Source of the DNA: Clostridiaceae bacterium
GTDB taxonomy: Bacteria; Bacillota; Clostridia; Lachnospirales; Lachnospiraceae
Assembly (NCBI GenBank): GCA_902363735.1
Contig: CABJBA010000001.1
Location: forward strand, 62,001 to 126,000
Length of the DNA: 64,000 nt
Reading direction: 5' to 3'
Shown here: positions 35,291 to 44,111 of the stretch, one piece after another
How the letters are laid out: every line of letters begins with the position of its first letter
How positions within the stretch are numbered: position 1 is the stretch's first letter
Notes under the pieces: generated by a model
The model's input: the letters and a program-made list of their open reading frames with translations, nothing else
What the model was told of the DNA's origin: nothing
The model's database searches: none
Position numbers and translations under genes: made by a program

Positions 35291-37345
35291 TTACCCGCAA
35301 GCCACCACCGGATTTACCTGCAGCGATTCTCCCATCACAGCATCCAGTATCTTTAACTCTTTCAGCGGAAACGGCTTATAGTAATAATACCCCTGTATAC
35401 TGTCGCACTCAGAGCCTTCCAAAAGTCTTACATGTTCTTCTGTCTCGGCCCCCTCGCAGACAACAGAAATTCCCAGCCCTTTTATTAAACCAATAAGCTG
35501 GAGAAATGTACGGGGTTCTTTTTCATCTGTATTCTTGTCCAAAAATGCACGGTCAAATTTAATTTCGTCAAAAGGAAGGGACTGAATTGCTTTTAAAGAA
35601 GAATATCCGTTTCCAAAATCATCCATTGAAACCTTATATCCCAGTTCATGAATACTGCGGATAAAGGTCTGGGAATCAACAATATCCTGAATATAGGCAC
35701 TTTCTGTCAATTCAAATACAATCAGCTTGGAAGAAACAGGATACCTGCTGCCAAGTTCCTTGATTCTGGCAATAAACTGATCTATCTCCAGTAAATGTAT
35801 ACGGGAAACATTGACTGATATGGGAACATTCTTTTTCCGGAAGTTCTCATTTTCGCTCAGATAAACAAACACCTTTTCATACACATAAAAATCCATTTCC
35901 ACAATGTCACCGGTCTGCTCCAGAATCGGAATGAATTCGCCCGGATAGACAAAAGCCCCGTCAGACCTTTTCCAGCGCACCAGCGCTTCCACTCCACTGA
36001 TCTTTTTATTTCCGCAGGAAACCTGAGGCTGGACATAAACCTCAAATTCATTCTGTTCCAGGGCATTTTGGAAGGAGTGAATAATGTCAGAGCGCTTCTT
36101 TGCTGCCTGCCCCAGTTCTTCGCAGTATACAGCAATATCCTGGTGGGAATTTTTGGCAGACTTATGAGCATAATGGGCATTGTTAATCATAGTCTCCACT
36201 GTTTCACTGTAATCTGAAATAAAATAAATCCCGCTTTTTACAATAAACCGGGCACCTTTGTAAGCATCATTTGCCAGACGGGAGAATTGTTTATTCCAGT
36301 TTTGAATCAGTTCTATCCCGTCTTCCTCAGACATCCCTGAGATATCCGCAAGATAAGTAAAATTGTCAGAATACAGGCGGTGGGCACAGAGACAGAAAGC
36401 CTGGCTACTCAGCTCTGCTGCCAAACGTCTTAAGATATTGTCCCCTTCTCTGCGACCGTATATATCATTAACATATCCAAAATTATTGATATCCAGGCAT
36501 ATGACTGCCAGACGTGAATCACTGCCGGAAAGCTGCAGAACTTTCCTGACAATGCTCATAAAAGCCTTATATCCATAAAGTTCCGTGAGCTCATCACGAT
36601 CAGCCATCATGTTTTTCTTCACATCAAATATTTTGCTGATCTGTCCGGTCTCAGCCATATCAATGGCTTTAATCATCTTTTTGTTTTCATACATCTTTTT
36701 ATCTGCCTCTTTCAGCAGATCATCCATCAGGTAGTAATGCTCCCTTGTACTGACCGCATAGCCGCTGGCATAGCTAAGTCTTATGGATTTTCCATTATTA
36801 AAGCGGTCTGTCAATTCGCGTACACGGTCAAGATAGGCTTCCATCAACTTTTCGTCACAGTTCTCAATAATGGCAACAAACTCATCTCCTCCAAAACGTC
36901 CAAGAAAATATTTTTCATCAGAAGCCTGGCGCAGTATATAAACAAAGTTTTGAATCAGCTTGTCCCCTTCTTCATGTCCGTAAAAATCGTTTACCTTTTT
37001 TAAATTATTCAAATCAAAAAGAGCGAATCCAATCTTTAAGGTGCTGTCATTGCAGTCCAGCATTGTCATCCGTTCCAAACAGGCATGTTTATTCATAATG
37101 CCTGTAATATCAGTATATGCCTTCCGTTTCAGACCTCTGTTAATTTCTTCTTTGGAAAACAGCAGAGAAACTGCCATAATGGAAAGGAGAATAGAAATGC
37201 CATAGATAAATCGTATTCGGGAATAAGGCATGCTGGAATTTATAATCAGGTTCTTATCTGTCAGGCCATATATCTGTATCACACAGATCATGGTAATCAC
37301 TGCTGCGCACGAATAAAGCAAAAAAGTGGTGTATCTGTTTTTCAT
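35291..37345 (-). CDS. Membrane-bound GGDEF-GGDEF-EAL cyclic-di-GMP enzyme
   Basis: A 684-residue c-di-GMP signalling protein. Two N-terminal membrane helices (about 7-27 and 45-63) hold a short extracytoplasmic loop. The first GGDEF domain is intact (FGGDEF near 155). The second is degenerate: its motif reads YSDNF near 325. The C-terminal EAL domain keeps EALVRW, SVNVS, FELTES, MDDFGNGYSS, IKFDRAF, CEGAET and IQGY, so phosphodiesterase activity is likely. Neither GGDEF has a clear RxxD inhibition site. Its ATG overlaps the feoA stop as ATGA, with AGGAGG upstream inside feoA, so it is translationally coupled to an iron-related small protein. Confidence 0.93.
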   Translation of the reverse strand: MKNRYTTFLLYSCAAVITMICVIQIYGLTDKNLIINSSMPYSRIRFIYGISILLSIMAVSLLFSKEEINRGLKRKAYTDITGIMNKHACLERMTMLDCNDSTLKIGFALFDLNNLKKVNDFYGHEEGDKLIQNFVYILRQASDEKYFLGRFGGDEFVAIIENCDEKLMEAYLDRVRELTDRFNNGKSIRLSYASGYAVSTREHYYLMDDLLKEADKKMYENKKMIKAIDMAETGQISKIFDVKKNMMADRDELTELYGYKAFMSIVRKVLQLSGSDSRLAVICLDINNFGYVNDIYGRREGDNILRRLAAELSSQAFCLCAHRLYSDNFTYLADISGMSEEDGIELIQNWNKQFSRLANDAYKGARFIVKSGIYFISDYSETVETMINNAHYAHKSAKNSHQDIAVYCEELGQAAKKRSDIIHSFQNALEQNEFEVYVQPQVSCGNKKISGVEALVRWKRSDGAFVYPGEFIPILEQTGDIVEMDFYVYEKVFVYLSENENFRKKNVPISVNVSRIHLLEIDQFIARIKELGSRYPVSSKLIVFELTESAYIQDIVDSQTFIRSIHELGYKVSMDDFGNGYSSLKAIQSLPFDEIKFDRAFLDKNTDEKEPRTFLQLIGLIKGLGISVVCEGAETEEHVRLLEGSECDSIQGYYYYKPFPLKELKILDAVMGESLQVNPVVACG

Positions 37346-37566
37346 ATTACCTCCTGCCGGATAATAATTCGCTTTGCCATATCCTCACTGATTCCGATTC
37401 TTGCCCCTTTGATATTGATGAGAAAATAATTATTAAATTTAGACACTATTACAAGTTCCGCTCCTGTAAGAAACCCCAGAGACTCCATGCGGTGCCGGAG
37501 TTTTTCATTTCCTGCCAGGCGTATAATCCTATAGGGTATTCCTAACTTAGCTAAAAACAAAGGCAT
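37342..37566 (-). CDS. feoA: FeoA-family small protein
   Basis: A 74-residue SH3-like FeoA domain (MESLGFLTGAELVIVSKF, then INIKGARIGISEDMAKRIII). FeoA proteins support the ferrous transporter FeoB, and the same domain ends DtxR-type repressors. There is no feoB here; instead the gene overlaps a GGDEF-EAL gene by four bases. GGAGGG precedes the ATG. An inverted repeat and a good promoter sit immediately upstream. A role in iron transport or iron sensing is inferred from family only. Confidence 0.85.
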   Translation of the reverse strand: MPLFLAKLGIPYRIIRLAGNEKLRHRMESLGFLTGAELVIVSKFNNYFLINIKGARIGISEDMAKRIIIRQEVI

Positions 37567-37589
37567 GTCATCCCTCCATTAAGCCAATA

Positions 37590-37644
37590 GTTAGCTTTGG
37601 CTAACAACGGATTTAATAATACCATATTTTTCTATATTATACAA
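37590..37644 (-). promoter_or_regulatory. feoA promoter with GTTAG-N6-CTAAC operator
   Basis: Minus strand TTGTAT (37639-37644), 17 bp, TATTAT (37616-37621). Starting 10 bp after the -10 is GTTAGCCAAAGCTAAC (37590-37605), a perfect 6-4-6 inverted repeat located where a repressor would cover the start of transcription. An almost identical site lies before the ABC pair at 43147-43168. The half-sites resemble DtxR/IdeR-type TTAG/CTAA sequences, so a metal-dependent repressor is proposed. Confidence 0.7.
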
Positions 37645-37789
37645 GCATAAAACAGGCCTTTTATGCAGACTGATTCTCAACAAGACCTCTATAAAATACC
37701 GCATAAGCAGAACTCTAAAACTATATAATCTTACCTGTCTGGTATTTATCAAGGCCCATTCCAGTACAGCACTTCCTGTCTCCTTCAGA

Positions 37790-38887
37790 TTATATCTTAG
37801 GGCCAACAAAATGAAGTGCTTTTATATTCCCTTCTGAAGAATTTGTTACTTTTATCTGTTTCACAGACGCAGGAAGAAAAAACTGCTCTCCCTTGGCCAG
37901 AGAAATGTTCTCTCCTTCCGCTTCCATAACCCCTCTGCCCTCCAGAATATAAATCCCTCCAAAGTTCTCTCCCAGATTTATTTCCAAATTGTCTTTGACG
38001 TCAATCAAATTCAGTTTAAAAAAGGGAGTAGTATGGTAGCCAAGAAGGCATTCCACCAAACCACCTGATGTTATTGTTTCTGTCATAGGTTCAATGAACC
38101 ACCTTTTTCGAACATCCTCTTCTTTAATCCCTTCATACGAAAAGCAATCGAACATGACATCAAAGCCCAGCCCCTGATGACACATAAAATCTTTTACAGC
38201 AAATCCGGATGGGGTCGACCGTTCTACCCTTATGGTAAAGTCCGTAGGCTCCTGGATCTCAGCAAGAAAGCAGCCTGCGCCAATAGCGTGGGGGACTCCC
38301 CCTTCTATCAGAATGGTTTCTCCCGGCACTGCTTCAAACTTATGAAGGGCATTCAGCATCCCCTGAATATCCTGCTGATGAAACAGATTCTTCCAGGCTT
38401 CTTTTGTAATCCCTTCTTTAAATCCAATATAAATACAGGGCTTTTCTCCGTTTATTTCTCTGCCGCCCAGTATATGCCAACACTCTGTTTTTCCGTATGC
38501 AGAGTGAAAAAGCTTTTCTGCTTTTATCCGGTCAGGATGAACCTGAATAGTCAGACGCTCCGAAGAGTCAATAAGTTTCACCAGGACTCCAAGCTCTGCT
38601 CCATATCTGGATACATGGCCTTCTCCCAGATAGAAGGATGGTGCCTTTTCTATCAGATCCTTTAATCTTATATCCGGGTTAATTTCCAACCGGCTTAACC
38701 CCTCTGTAATTTCTTCCCTTCCGGTATTTCTTGCTGCAACCACGGACATAATCCATTCTTCCGGGAAATGTCCGTCCTCACAGTCCTTTCTTCCATGGAA
38801 CTGATCCAACAAACTTCCTCCAAGATATGTACGCCAGGCCCTTTCTTCCTTTAATTTGACAGGACCTGCTTTGAATTCCAATGGCAT
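37790..38887 (-). CDS. manA: Mannose-6-phosphate isomerase, class I
   Basis: Interconverts mannose-6-phosphate and fructose-6-phosphate. This 365-residue cupin enzyme shows the zinc-site segments QVHPD near 117 and KTECWHIL near 133, and the later EIQEPTDFTIRV. The C-terminal cupin half includes GIYILEGRG and LAKGEQFFLPA. The ribosome site AAAAGGAG is 13 bp from the ATG, rather long. The gene stands alone on this strand, with the feoA promoter downstream. Confidence 0.93.
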   Translation of the reverse strand: MPLEFKAGPVKLKEERAWRTYLGGSLLDQFHGRKDCEDGHFPEEWIMSVVAARNTGREEITEGLSRLEINPDIRLKDLIEKAPSFYLGEGHVSRYGAELGVLVKLIDSSERLTIQVHPDRIKAEKLFHSAYGKTECWHILGGREINGEKPCIYIGFKEGITKEAWKNLFHQQDIQGMLNALHKFEAVPGETILIEGGVPHAIGAGCFLAEIQEPTDFTIRVERSTPSGFAVKDFMCHQGLGFDVMFDCFSYEGIKEEDVRKRWFIEPMTETITSGGLVECLLGYHTTPFFKLNLIDVKDNLEINLGENFGGIYILEGRGVMEAEGENISLAKGEQFFLPASVKQIKVTNSSEGNIKALHFVGPKI

Positions 38888-39118
38888 ATGCTCTCAACAC
38901 TCCTTTTTAAGGTCTCTTTTCATTCCTGTTTCCTTATGCACTTCTTCCAGATAATCACCACTGACTTCATTCTGTTTATATGCATTAAGTTAAATTTAAT
39001 AATAAGAACATGTTTTGATTATATAGCTATGTGCTCAATAAATCAACTTTGTTTTTTTAGTTTTATATAAAGTTTGCTGCTTTTTTCTTTTAACAAGAGT
39101 TTTGCTTTTTTGTGCATT
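38888..39118. other. AT-rich intergenic interval, no gene seen
   Basis: Apart from the manA ribosome site at its left edge, this divergent spacer shows no open frame with a ribosome site and no strong hairpin. It probably contains the manA promoter, which I could not place. Confidence 0.5.
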
Positions 39119-39147
39119 TTAACAGTATAACTCCGTTAAATTATAGT
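39119..39147 (+). promoter_or_regulatory. Promoter of the 70-residue membrane protein gene
   Basis: TTAACA (39119-39124), 17 bp, TATAGT (39142-39147), about 100 bp before the start codon. Confidence 0.55.
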
Positions 39148-39249
39148 ATAAAATGGAATATAGCAGATAATAACAGTAGGAATCATTCATGCCTTCACAT
39201 TCCCCCGGATAAATCCGGAATGGCATAAGATAACAGAAAGGAGTATTTC

Positions 39250-39462
39250 ATGAGAAAATTATTAATTATTGGATTAAGCCTCTATATGATATACAGCAAT
39301 GTCACCATGCTTTTAGAGGTGCCTATGGATATATGGAAACTTGAGCAGTATCTGCTTGTATTAGTAACCATAGCCTTTGTTGCTTTATTTGTAAAATTTT
39401 CAATACTATATTATCAGACTGAATTTAAAAAGAACCGTAAAAATTCAAATAAAAAGGATTGA
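39250..39462 (+). CDS. Small membrane protein of unknown function
   Basis: A 70-residue protein with hydrophobic segments at about 4-24 and 33-53 and a basic tail (KKNRKNSNKKD), predicted to lie in the cytoplasm. GAAAGGAG stands seven bases before the ATG and a terminator follows closely, so the gene is well bounded. I do not recognise the family. It is convergent with the ABC transporter pair and shares a bidirectional terminator with it. Confidence 0.72.
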   Translation: MRKLLIIGLSLYMIYSNVTMLLEVPMDIWKLEQYLLVLVTIAFVALFVKFSILYYQTEFKKNRKNSNKKD

Positions 39463-39468
39463 CAAAAC

Positions 39469-39525
39469 AAAAATGCCGGACATGGAGAAGAATAAAGCTT
39501 TAACTCTTCCATATCCGGCATTTTT
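39469..39525. terminator. Bidirectional terminator
   Basis: AAAAATGCCGGA pairs with TCCGGCATTTTT, with extra GGA(A)GA/TCTTCC pairing inside. A and T flanks serve both the small membrane protein gene and the ABC pair. Confidence 0.87.
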
Positions 39526-39554
39526 ATTCTGTTTTACTCTTATTAGACCTTATC

Positions 39555-41312
39555 TTACACACTCCACCCCATACTTTCCTGCTGAATGGTAAACAGTCTG
39601 TGGTACATTCCCTTCTTCATAAGAAGCTGGTCATGGGTGCCCTGCTCCACAATCCGACCTTTATCCAGCACAATGATCTTATCGGCTTCAGCAACCGTCC
39701 GCAGCCGATGGGCAATCACAAGAACCGTTTTATTTTCAATCAGCGCACCAATGGCCTGCTGAATCAGCGCTTCATTTTCCGGATCAAGAGAGGCTGTAGC
39801 CTCATCTAAAAGCACAATGGGGGCATCTTTCAGCAAAGCTCTGGCAATAGACAGTCTCTGCCGCTCTCCTCCTGATAAGGTGGAGCCGTTTTCTCCCAGC
39901 AAGGTCTGAAATCCATTAGGCAGCTTTTTAATAAAGTCTTCACAGCATGCTGCTTTTGCAGCGGCATATATCTGAGCCTCCGTGGCATTTTCATTGCCAA
40001 TGGCAATATTGTTGTAGACCGTATCATGAAACAAGGTTACATCCTGGAATACAAAGGATATATAGCTCATAAGATGCTCCGGGTCAAGAGTCTTGATATC
40101 CACGCCTCCAATGGTAATTCTTCCGCCGTTCACATCCCAGAACCGGCCGATCAGACGGGATACTGTACTCTTTCCACTGCCGGAAGGCCCTACCAGTGCG
40201 GTGATACTTCCTGCCGGAATGTCCACTGTCATATCCTGAATAGTTTCTTCTCCCTGGTTATAATGGAAATCTACCTTGTCAAGGGCAATCTCATAAGAGG
40301 AAATATCCTTATCGGTCCGGCCCTCCATGGTTTGAGTTTCAAAAAGCCTGCGCATACGTCCCAGGGCGATCTGATGGTATAGCAGCTCTGGCAAAAGCAC
40401 CAGCTCTGTTAAAATAGGACCATAAATGCGGGTGACAATAAGCAGAAACATCAGCAAGGTTACAATTTCAAGCTTACCGTTGCCTATCAGGACAGCTCCG
40501 ACCAGCACTGTCAGGCCCACTCCGGCCTGCAGTACTACTTGCGCGCCTGTCACAAATACCCCTGTGCCGAATTCAAATCGAATGGCTAAATTACGCATGG
40601 TGCGCAGAGCATTTTCCAACATTTCAAACTTTTCTCCGTCTAAATTGCAGGCTTTGATCACCTTAATTCCTTCAATGTACTCCTGCACCTGGCCGGAGGC
40701 TTCCAGCTTGGCATCGGCATGTTTTTGTCCCAGCTTTTTCTGGATCCTGCGGCTTCCAAGTACAATCAGCAGAGATAGGGGAAGGGTGATAAAAGTGGCC
40801 AGAGCCATACGCCAGTCGAAAAACGCAAGTAATGCACATATGACAGTGACAGATATTCCATTTGCCGCCAGCTGAGGAAGGACATGACTCAGCACATGCT
40901 CCTGAATAGCTACGTCTCCCATAATGTTGGTAGTAAGTTCGGTTAGATCCTTAGAGTTAAACACGCTCATAGGGAGCCTGCGGATATGCTCAGCCAAAGC
41001 AACTCTGGATTTTTCACTTTCTTTGTAGGATACCACATAGGTTTTTCGGTAGTCGTTCTTGCTGCACAAAAATACGGCACCTGCTCCAAGAATTCCGCAA
41101 CCGAAGAAAAACCACATTTTCTGCCATGAAACCTCTCCTCCGCTTAAGGGCTTTAACAACTCCAGGATCATCTGAATCATAATGCCAAAGGGGATCATCA
41201 TTGAAAAATTTGTCAGGGTGCAGGCGGCAATGGCTGATTTCAAATCCCGGTATCCTTTATCAGACAGCATCAGAGCTGCCTGCATCCGGGGCTGTTTCGT
41301 CGATTCATACAT
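39555..41312 (-). CDS. ABC exporter-fold permease/ATPase, second half of a heterodimer
   Basis: A 585-residue half-transporter with six membrane helices and a C-terminal ATPase: Walker A GPSGSGKST near 390, signature LSGGERQR near 490, Walker B VLLDEATASLD. The start at 41312 has GGAG at a normal distance and overlaps the partner gene's end by 8 bp; a longer frame to 41381 lies wholly inside the partner. Paired half-transporters of this kind export lipids or drugs, or, as in YbtPQ and IrtAB, import ferric siderophores. The shared operator with feoA favours an iron role, but that is inference. Confidence 0.88.
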   Translation of the reverse strand: MYESTKQPRMQAALMLSDKGYRDLKSAIAACTLTNFSMMIPFGIMIQMILELLKPLSGGEVSWQKMWFFFGCGILGAGAVFLCSKNDYRKTYVVSYKESEKSRVALAEHIRRLPMSVFNSKDLTELTTNIMGDVAIQEHVLSHVLPQLAANGISVTVICALLAFFDWRMALATFITLPLSLLIVLGSRRIQKKLGQKHADAKLEASGQVQEYIEGIKVIKACNLDGEKFEMLENALRTMRNLAIRFEFGTGVFVTGAQVVLQAGVGLTVLVGAVLIGNGKLEIVTLLMFLLIVTRIYGPILTELVLLPELLYHQIALGRMRRLFETQTMEGRTDKDISSYEIALDKVDFHYNQGEETIQDMTVDIPAGSITALVGPSGSGKSTVSRLIGRFWDVNGGRITIGGVDIKTLDPEHLMSYISFVFQDVTLFHDTVYNNIAIGNENATEAQIYAAAKAACCEDFIKKLPNGFQTLLGENGSTLSGGERQRLSIARALLKDAPIVLLDEATASLDPENEALIQQAIGALIENKTVLVIAHRLRTVAEADKIIVLDKGRIVEQGTHDQLLMKKGMYHRLFTIQQESMGWSV

Positions 41313-43134
41313 GAGACTCCACTCTCCCTTCCCGTTTGATCTGCCAGCTGGCAGTTTCATTATAAGTGCTCCACATAGCACTGTAGCGTCCTCCCAGTCT
41401 GACTAAATCATCGTGGCTGCCTTCTTCTGCTACATTTCCATTTTCAATCACGACGATCTTATCAGCGCTTTGGATGGTAGAAAGGCGATGGGCAATAATG
41501 ACCACTGTTTTCCCCTCCATCAGCGTTTCAAAAGCCTTTTGTATCAAATGTTCATTTTCCGGATCAGCAAAGGCTGTTGCCTCATCAAGCACCACCACAG
41601 GCGCATCCTTTATGATGGCACGGGCAATGGCAACACGCTGCTTTTCCCCACCGCTTAAATGCACACCCTTTGTTCCGATTACCGTATCGTAGCCCTTTGG
41701 AAGTTTCATGATAAAGTCATGACATCTGGCTGCCTTAGCGGCGGCAATAACCTGCTCCTCTGTGGCTTCTCCATTTCCCATACGAATATTGTCCCGTACG
41801 CTCTGCTTAAATAAAAATACATCCTGAAAAACAAAGCTGACCTTTTCCATCAGGCTGGAGGATGGAATGTCCCGTAAGTCTACATCTCCCAGCAAAACAG
41901 TTCCCTTTGCTACATCAAAAAATCTTGGGATCAGATGGGCAATGGTACTCTTTCCTCCGCCTGAGGGGCCTACAATAGCTGTAACCTGGCCTTCTTTCGC
42001 TGTAAAGGAGATGCCGCTGAGGGCTTCTGTTTCTCCCTTATCATAGGAAAAGGTAACATCCTTAAATTCTACGTCATGACCTTTGGGCATCTTGGGGGAC
42101 TGAGGCTGAACCAGTTCTTTCTCTGAGAGAATACGGTCCATTGACGCCACACCGCCTAAAATCTGCATACTATTGGAGTTGACATACATCACCTTCATCA
42201 AAGTTGATGCAATGGATGGAACAAAAATCAGGTAAAATATTACGGTGGCTGCAAACCGGGGATAATCTGTGGTTTGCATTCCCACAAAAATTGCCACTGG
42301 TATGATAAAAAGGTAAATATTGTTTATCAGAGTGGAAAATGAAGTAAACGTGTTCTCCCAGCTAAAGGTATAAGGAAGAACCATATCTGTATAGGCCTTA
42401 ATGGTATCATGAAGCCGGCGGAAGGAGTAAACTGTCTGCCCAAATGCCTTAACCACGGAAATCCCCCTTATGTATTCCACCGAGGCATTGTTCATATCTT
42501 CCAGAGCTGTTTGATACTGTGCCATCTTTGCCTGAGCCCCCTCGTTGCCATACATAGACATCTGCAGGCCAAAAGCAATTGCAACACCCAAAAGTGCCCC
42601 AAGTCCAAAACGCCAGTCAACTGCCAGCAAAATTATAATCATGACTACCGGAGCCACAAAGGCGGCCACCATATCCGGGAGCTGATGGGCAATAAATTCC
42701 TCAATCTTTTCGATATTTTCATCCATAATCTTACGCAGCTTACCGCTTCCGATTACAACATGAAGGCCTAAAGGAACCTTTGCCAGGTGAGAAGCAAAAT
42801 TTACCTTTAGTTCATACAGTGTTCCAAATGCCGCCAGATGGGAGCACACCAGAGCTCCGAAATAGAGCAGAACGTTGAGGGTCACCCCTCCAAAGGCCAG
42901 CCAGCCGTACCGAATCATTATTCCGGTATCCAACCCGCTCTTATTAGGCCACACACTTAAAACCTCACGGATTACCAGATAAATGGCAATATGAGGGATA
43001 AAGCTGGCAACAGAAGCCAGGGATGATAAAACCAATGCTCCGGCTACCAACGGCTTTTTCGTGGCTGCAAGCTCCAGAAGCCGGGCCATGCCGGTCTTAT
43101 AAGGCTTTGCTGAAGAAGATTTTTCAGTATCCAT
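41305..43134 (-). CDS. ABC exporter-fold permease/ATPase, first half of a heterodimer
   Basis: A 609-residue half-transporter with six membrane helices over residues 20-330 and an ATPase domain with Walker A GPSGGGKST near 395, signature LSGGEKQR near 495 and Walker B VVLDEATAFAD. Both halves keep the catalytic Glu after Walker B. AAGGAGG precedes the ATG, and an inverted-repeat operator starts 12 bp upstream. A TetR gene lies upstream in the same direction, separated by a terminator, so the pair has its own promoter. Confidence 0.88.
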   Translation of the reverse strand: MDTEKSSSAKPYKTGMARLLELAATKKPLVAGALVLSSLASVASFIPHIAIYLVIREVLSVWPNKSGLDTGIMIRYGWLAFGGVTLNVLLYFGALVCSHLAAFGTLYELKVNFASHLAKVPLGLHVVIGSGKLRKIMDENIEKIEEFIAHQLPDMVAAFVAPVVMIIILLAVDWRFGLGALLGVAIAFGLQMSMYGNEGAQAKMAQYQTALEDMNNASVEYIRGISVVKAFGQTVYSFRRLHDTIKAYTDMVLPYTFSWENTFTSFSTLINNIYLFIIPVAIFVGMQTTDYPRFAATVIFYLIFVPSIASTLMKVMYVNSNSMQILGGVASMDRILSEKELVQPQSPKMPKGHDVEFKDVTFSYDKGETEALSGISFTAKEGQVTAIVGPSGGGKSTIAHLIPRFFDVAKGTVLLGDVDLRDIPSSSLMEKVSFVFQDVFLFKQSVRDNIRMGNGEATEEQVIAAAKAARCHDFIMKLPKGYDTVIGTKGVHLSGGEKQRVAIARAIIKDAPVVVLDEATAFADPENEHLIQKAFETLMEGKTVVIIAHRLSTIQSADKIVVIENGNVAEEGSHDDLVRLGGRYSAMWSTYNETASWQIKREGRVESHV

Positions 43135-43146
43135 ATTTTCCTCCTT

Positions 43147-43179
43147 TTGGTTAGTTTTCGCTAACCAATATTTATTATA
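43147..43179 (-). promoter_or_regulatory. ABC-pair -10 element and GTTAG-N6-CTAAC operator
   Basis: TTGGTTAG-TTTTCG-CTAACCAA (43147-43168) is a perfect 8-6-8 inverted repeat. A perfect TATAAT (43174-43179, minus strand) lies just upstream; no convincing -35 is seen. The core GTTAG-N6-CTAAC and its position relative to the -10 match the feoA promoter. Confidence 0.72.
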
Positions 43180-43200
43180 AAAAGGACTTTTGTCCTTTTT
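43179..43200 (-). terminator. Terminator after the TetR gene
   Basis: AAAAAGGAC-TTTT-GTCCTTTTT, 14 bp past the TetR stop. It separates the regulator from the ABC pair, and its downstream edge touches the ABC -10 element. Confidence 0.8.
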
Positions 43201-43214
43201 ATTTCATGAATGAT

Positions 43215-43823
43215 CTATTTCGCACCGAACAAATGGCTCCAGCCAGCCCGGTAGAAATCCACAATGTGATTCACATACTGCTTTGCCTCTTCTTTTTCCA
43301 TGCCATGGGCAACTGTTTCAAAAATGGCAGAAAAAAAACCGCGGGATAAGATATGCACCAGGGTCGGAGAAAAGGGCTCTACCGAATATCCATTCTGTCG
43401 CAGGATTTCGGCATACTTTAAAGTGGATTCATCCTCCTTTTCCACCAGGAATTCGATGTAATCTTCATAAGCTGATCCTGCAGAACAGCAGATCAGCAGG
43501 CGGAATGAATCAAAATTCTCATAAATATAGTCCATCATACCGTTTAAGGCATTGGCAGACGTCTGAAAAGTAAGATCAATGGGAATATATTCGTACCTGT
43601 CGTGGACATTTAAAAACTGTCTGGTAAATTCAGCGGCAGCAGGTTCTACCAGAGATGTAAACAATGCGTTTTTATCAGAGTAATACCCATAAATCGCGCC
43701 GGTTGTCACTCCGGCCTTTGCGGCAATATTGCGCAGAGAAGCTTCTACAAACCCTTTTGTCAGAAACTCATCTTTGCCTGCCGACAGAATGCGTTCTTGT
43801 GTGCTGATTTCATCCGCTGCCAT
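43215..43823 (-). CDS. TetR/AcrR-family transcriptional regulator
   Basis: A 202-residue repressor. The N-terminal helix-turn-helix is typical (ERILSAGKDEFLTKGFVEASLRNIA, then AGVTTGAIYGYYSDK), and the C-terminal ligand domain is unrecognised. The ATG at 43823 has AGGAGGG upstream; the longer frame to 43898 runs through the promoter and operators. It probably regulates itself through tandem palindromes at 43835-43862. Control of the neighbouring ABC pair is possible, but that promoter carries a different operator. Confidence 0.9.
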   Translation of the reverse strand: MAADEISTQERILSAGKDEFLTKGFVEASLRNIAAKAGVTTGAIYGYYSDKNALFTSLVEPAAAEFTRQFLNVHDRYEYIPIDLTFQTSANALNGMMDYIYENFDSFRLLICCSAGSAYEDYIEFLVEKEDESTLKYAEILRQNGYSVEPFSPTLVHILSRGFFSAIFETVAHGMEKEEAKQYVNHIVDFYRAGWSHLFGAK

Positions 43824-43834
43824 AATCCCTCCTA

Positions 43835-43888
43835 TATAACACTGTAATATAACACTGTTATAATACGCTTGGTTTATTGATTTGTCAA
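43835..43888 (-). promoter_or_regulatory. TetR-gene promoter with tandem palindromic operators
   Basis: TTGACA (43883-43888), 17 bp, TATTAT (43860-43865) form a near-consensus promoter. TATAACACTGTTATA (43848-43862) is a perfect 7-1-7 palindrome overlapping the -10. A near copy, TATAACACTGTAATA (43835-43849), begins 13 bp away. Typical of TetR autorepression. Confidence 0.75.
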
Positions 43889-43938
43889 GCAAAAACATCC
43901 CTTATATTAAAAATCAATATGTCACACGAATTTTTTTC

Positions 43939-43974
43939 TTCTTTAGCGGGAATGTCCGCTGAAGAATTTTTTTT
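43939..43974 (+). terminator. Orphan plus-strand terminator
   Basis: TTCTTTAGCGG-N6-CCGCTGAAGAA followed by eight T. No plus-strand gene precedes it; possible end of a short RNA running away from the TetR promoter. From 43975 to 44111 nothing further is recognised. Confidence 0.6.
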
Positions 43975-44111
43975 AATTACACTGGGAGGTTCCGGCCTTA
44001 AATACACCTGTATCCTATCATTGATATATTCAGTGGATAGGGCTTATTTCTTATAGCTGTCTGGGTCATAAAATCAGCCTTCCAATAAGTTCACTTTTTT
44101 CCATGAAAGGG

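Noticed and set aside
37591..37809. A 72-codon minus-strand open frame between manA and feoA
   Set aside because: It covers the feoA promoter and operator, overlaps the manA end, and has no ribosome site or recognisable protein features.
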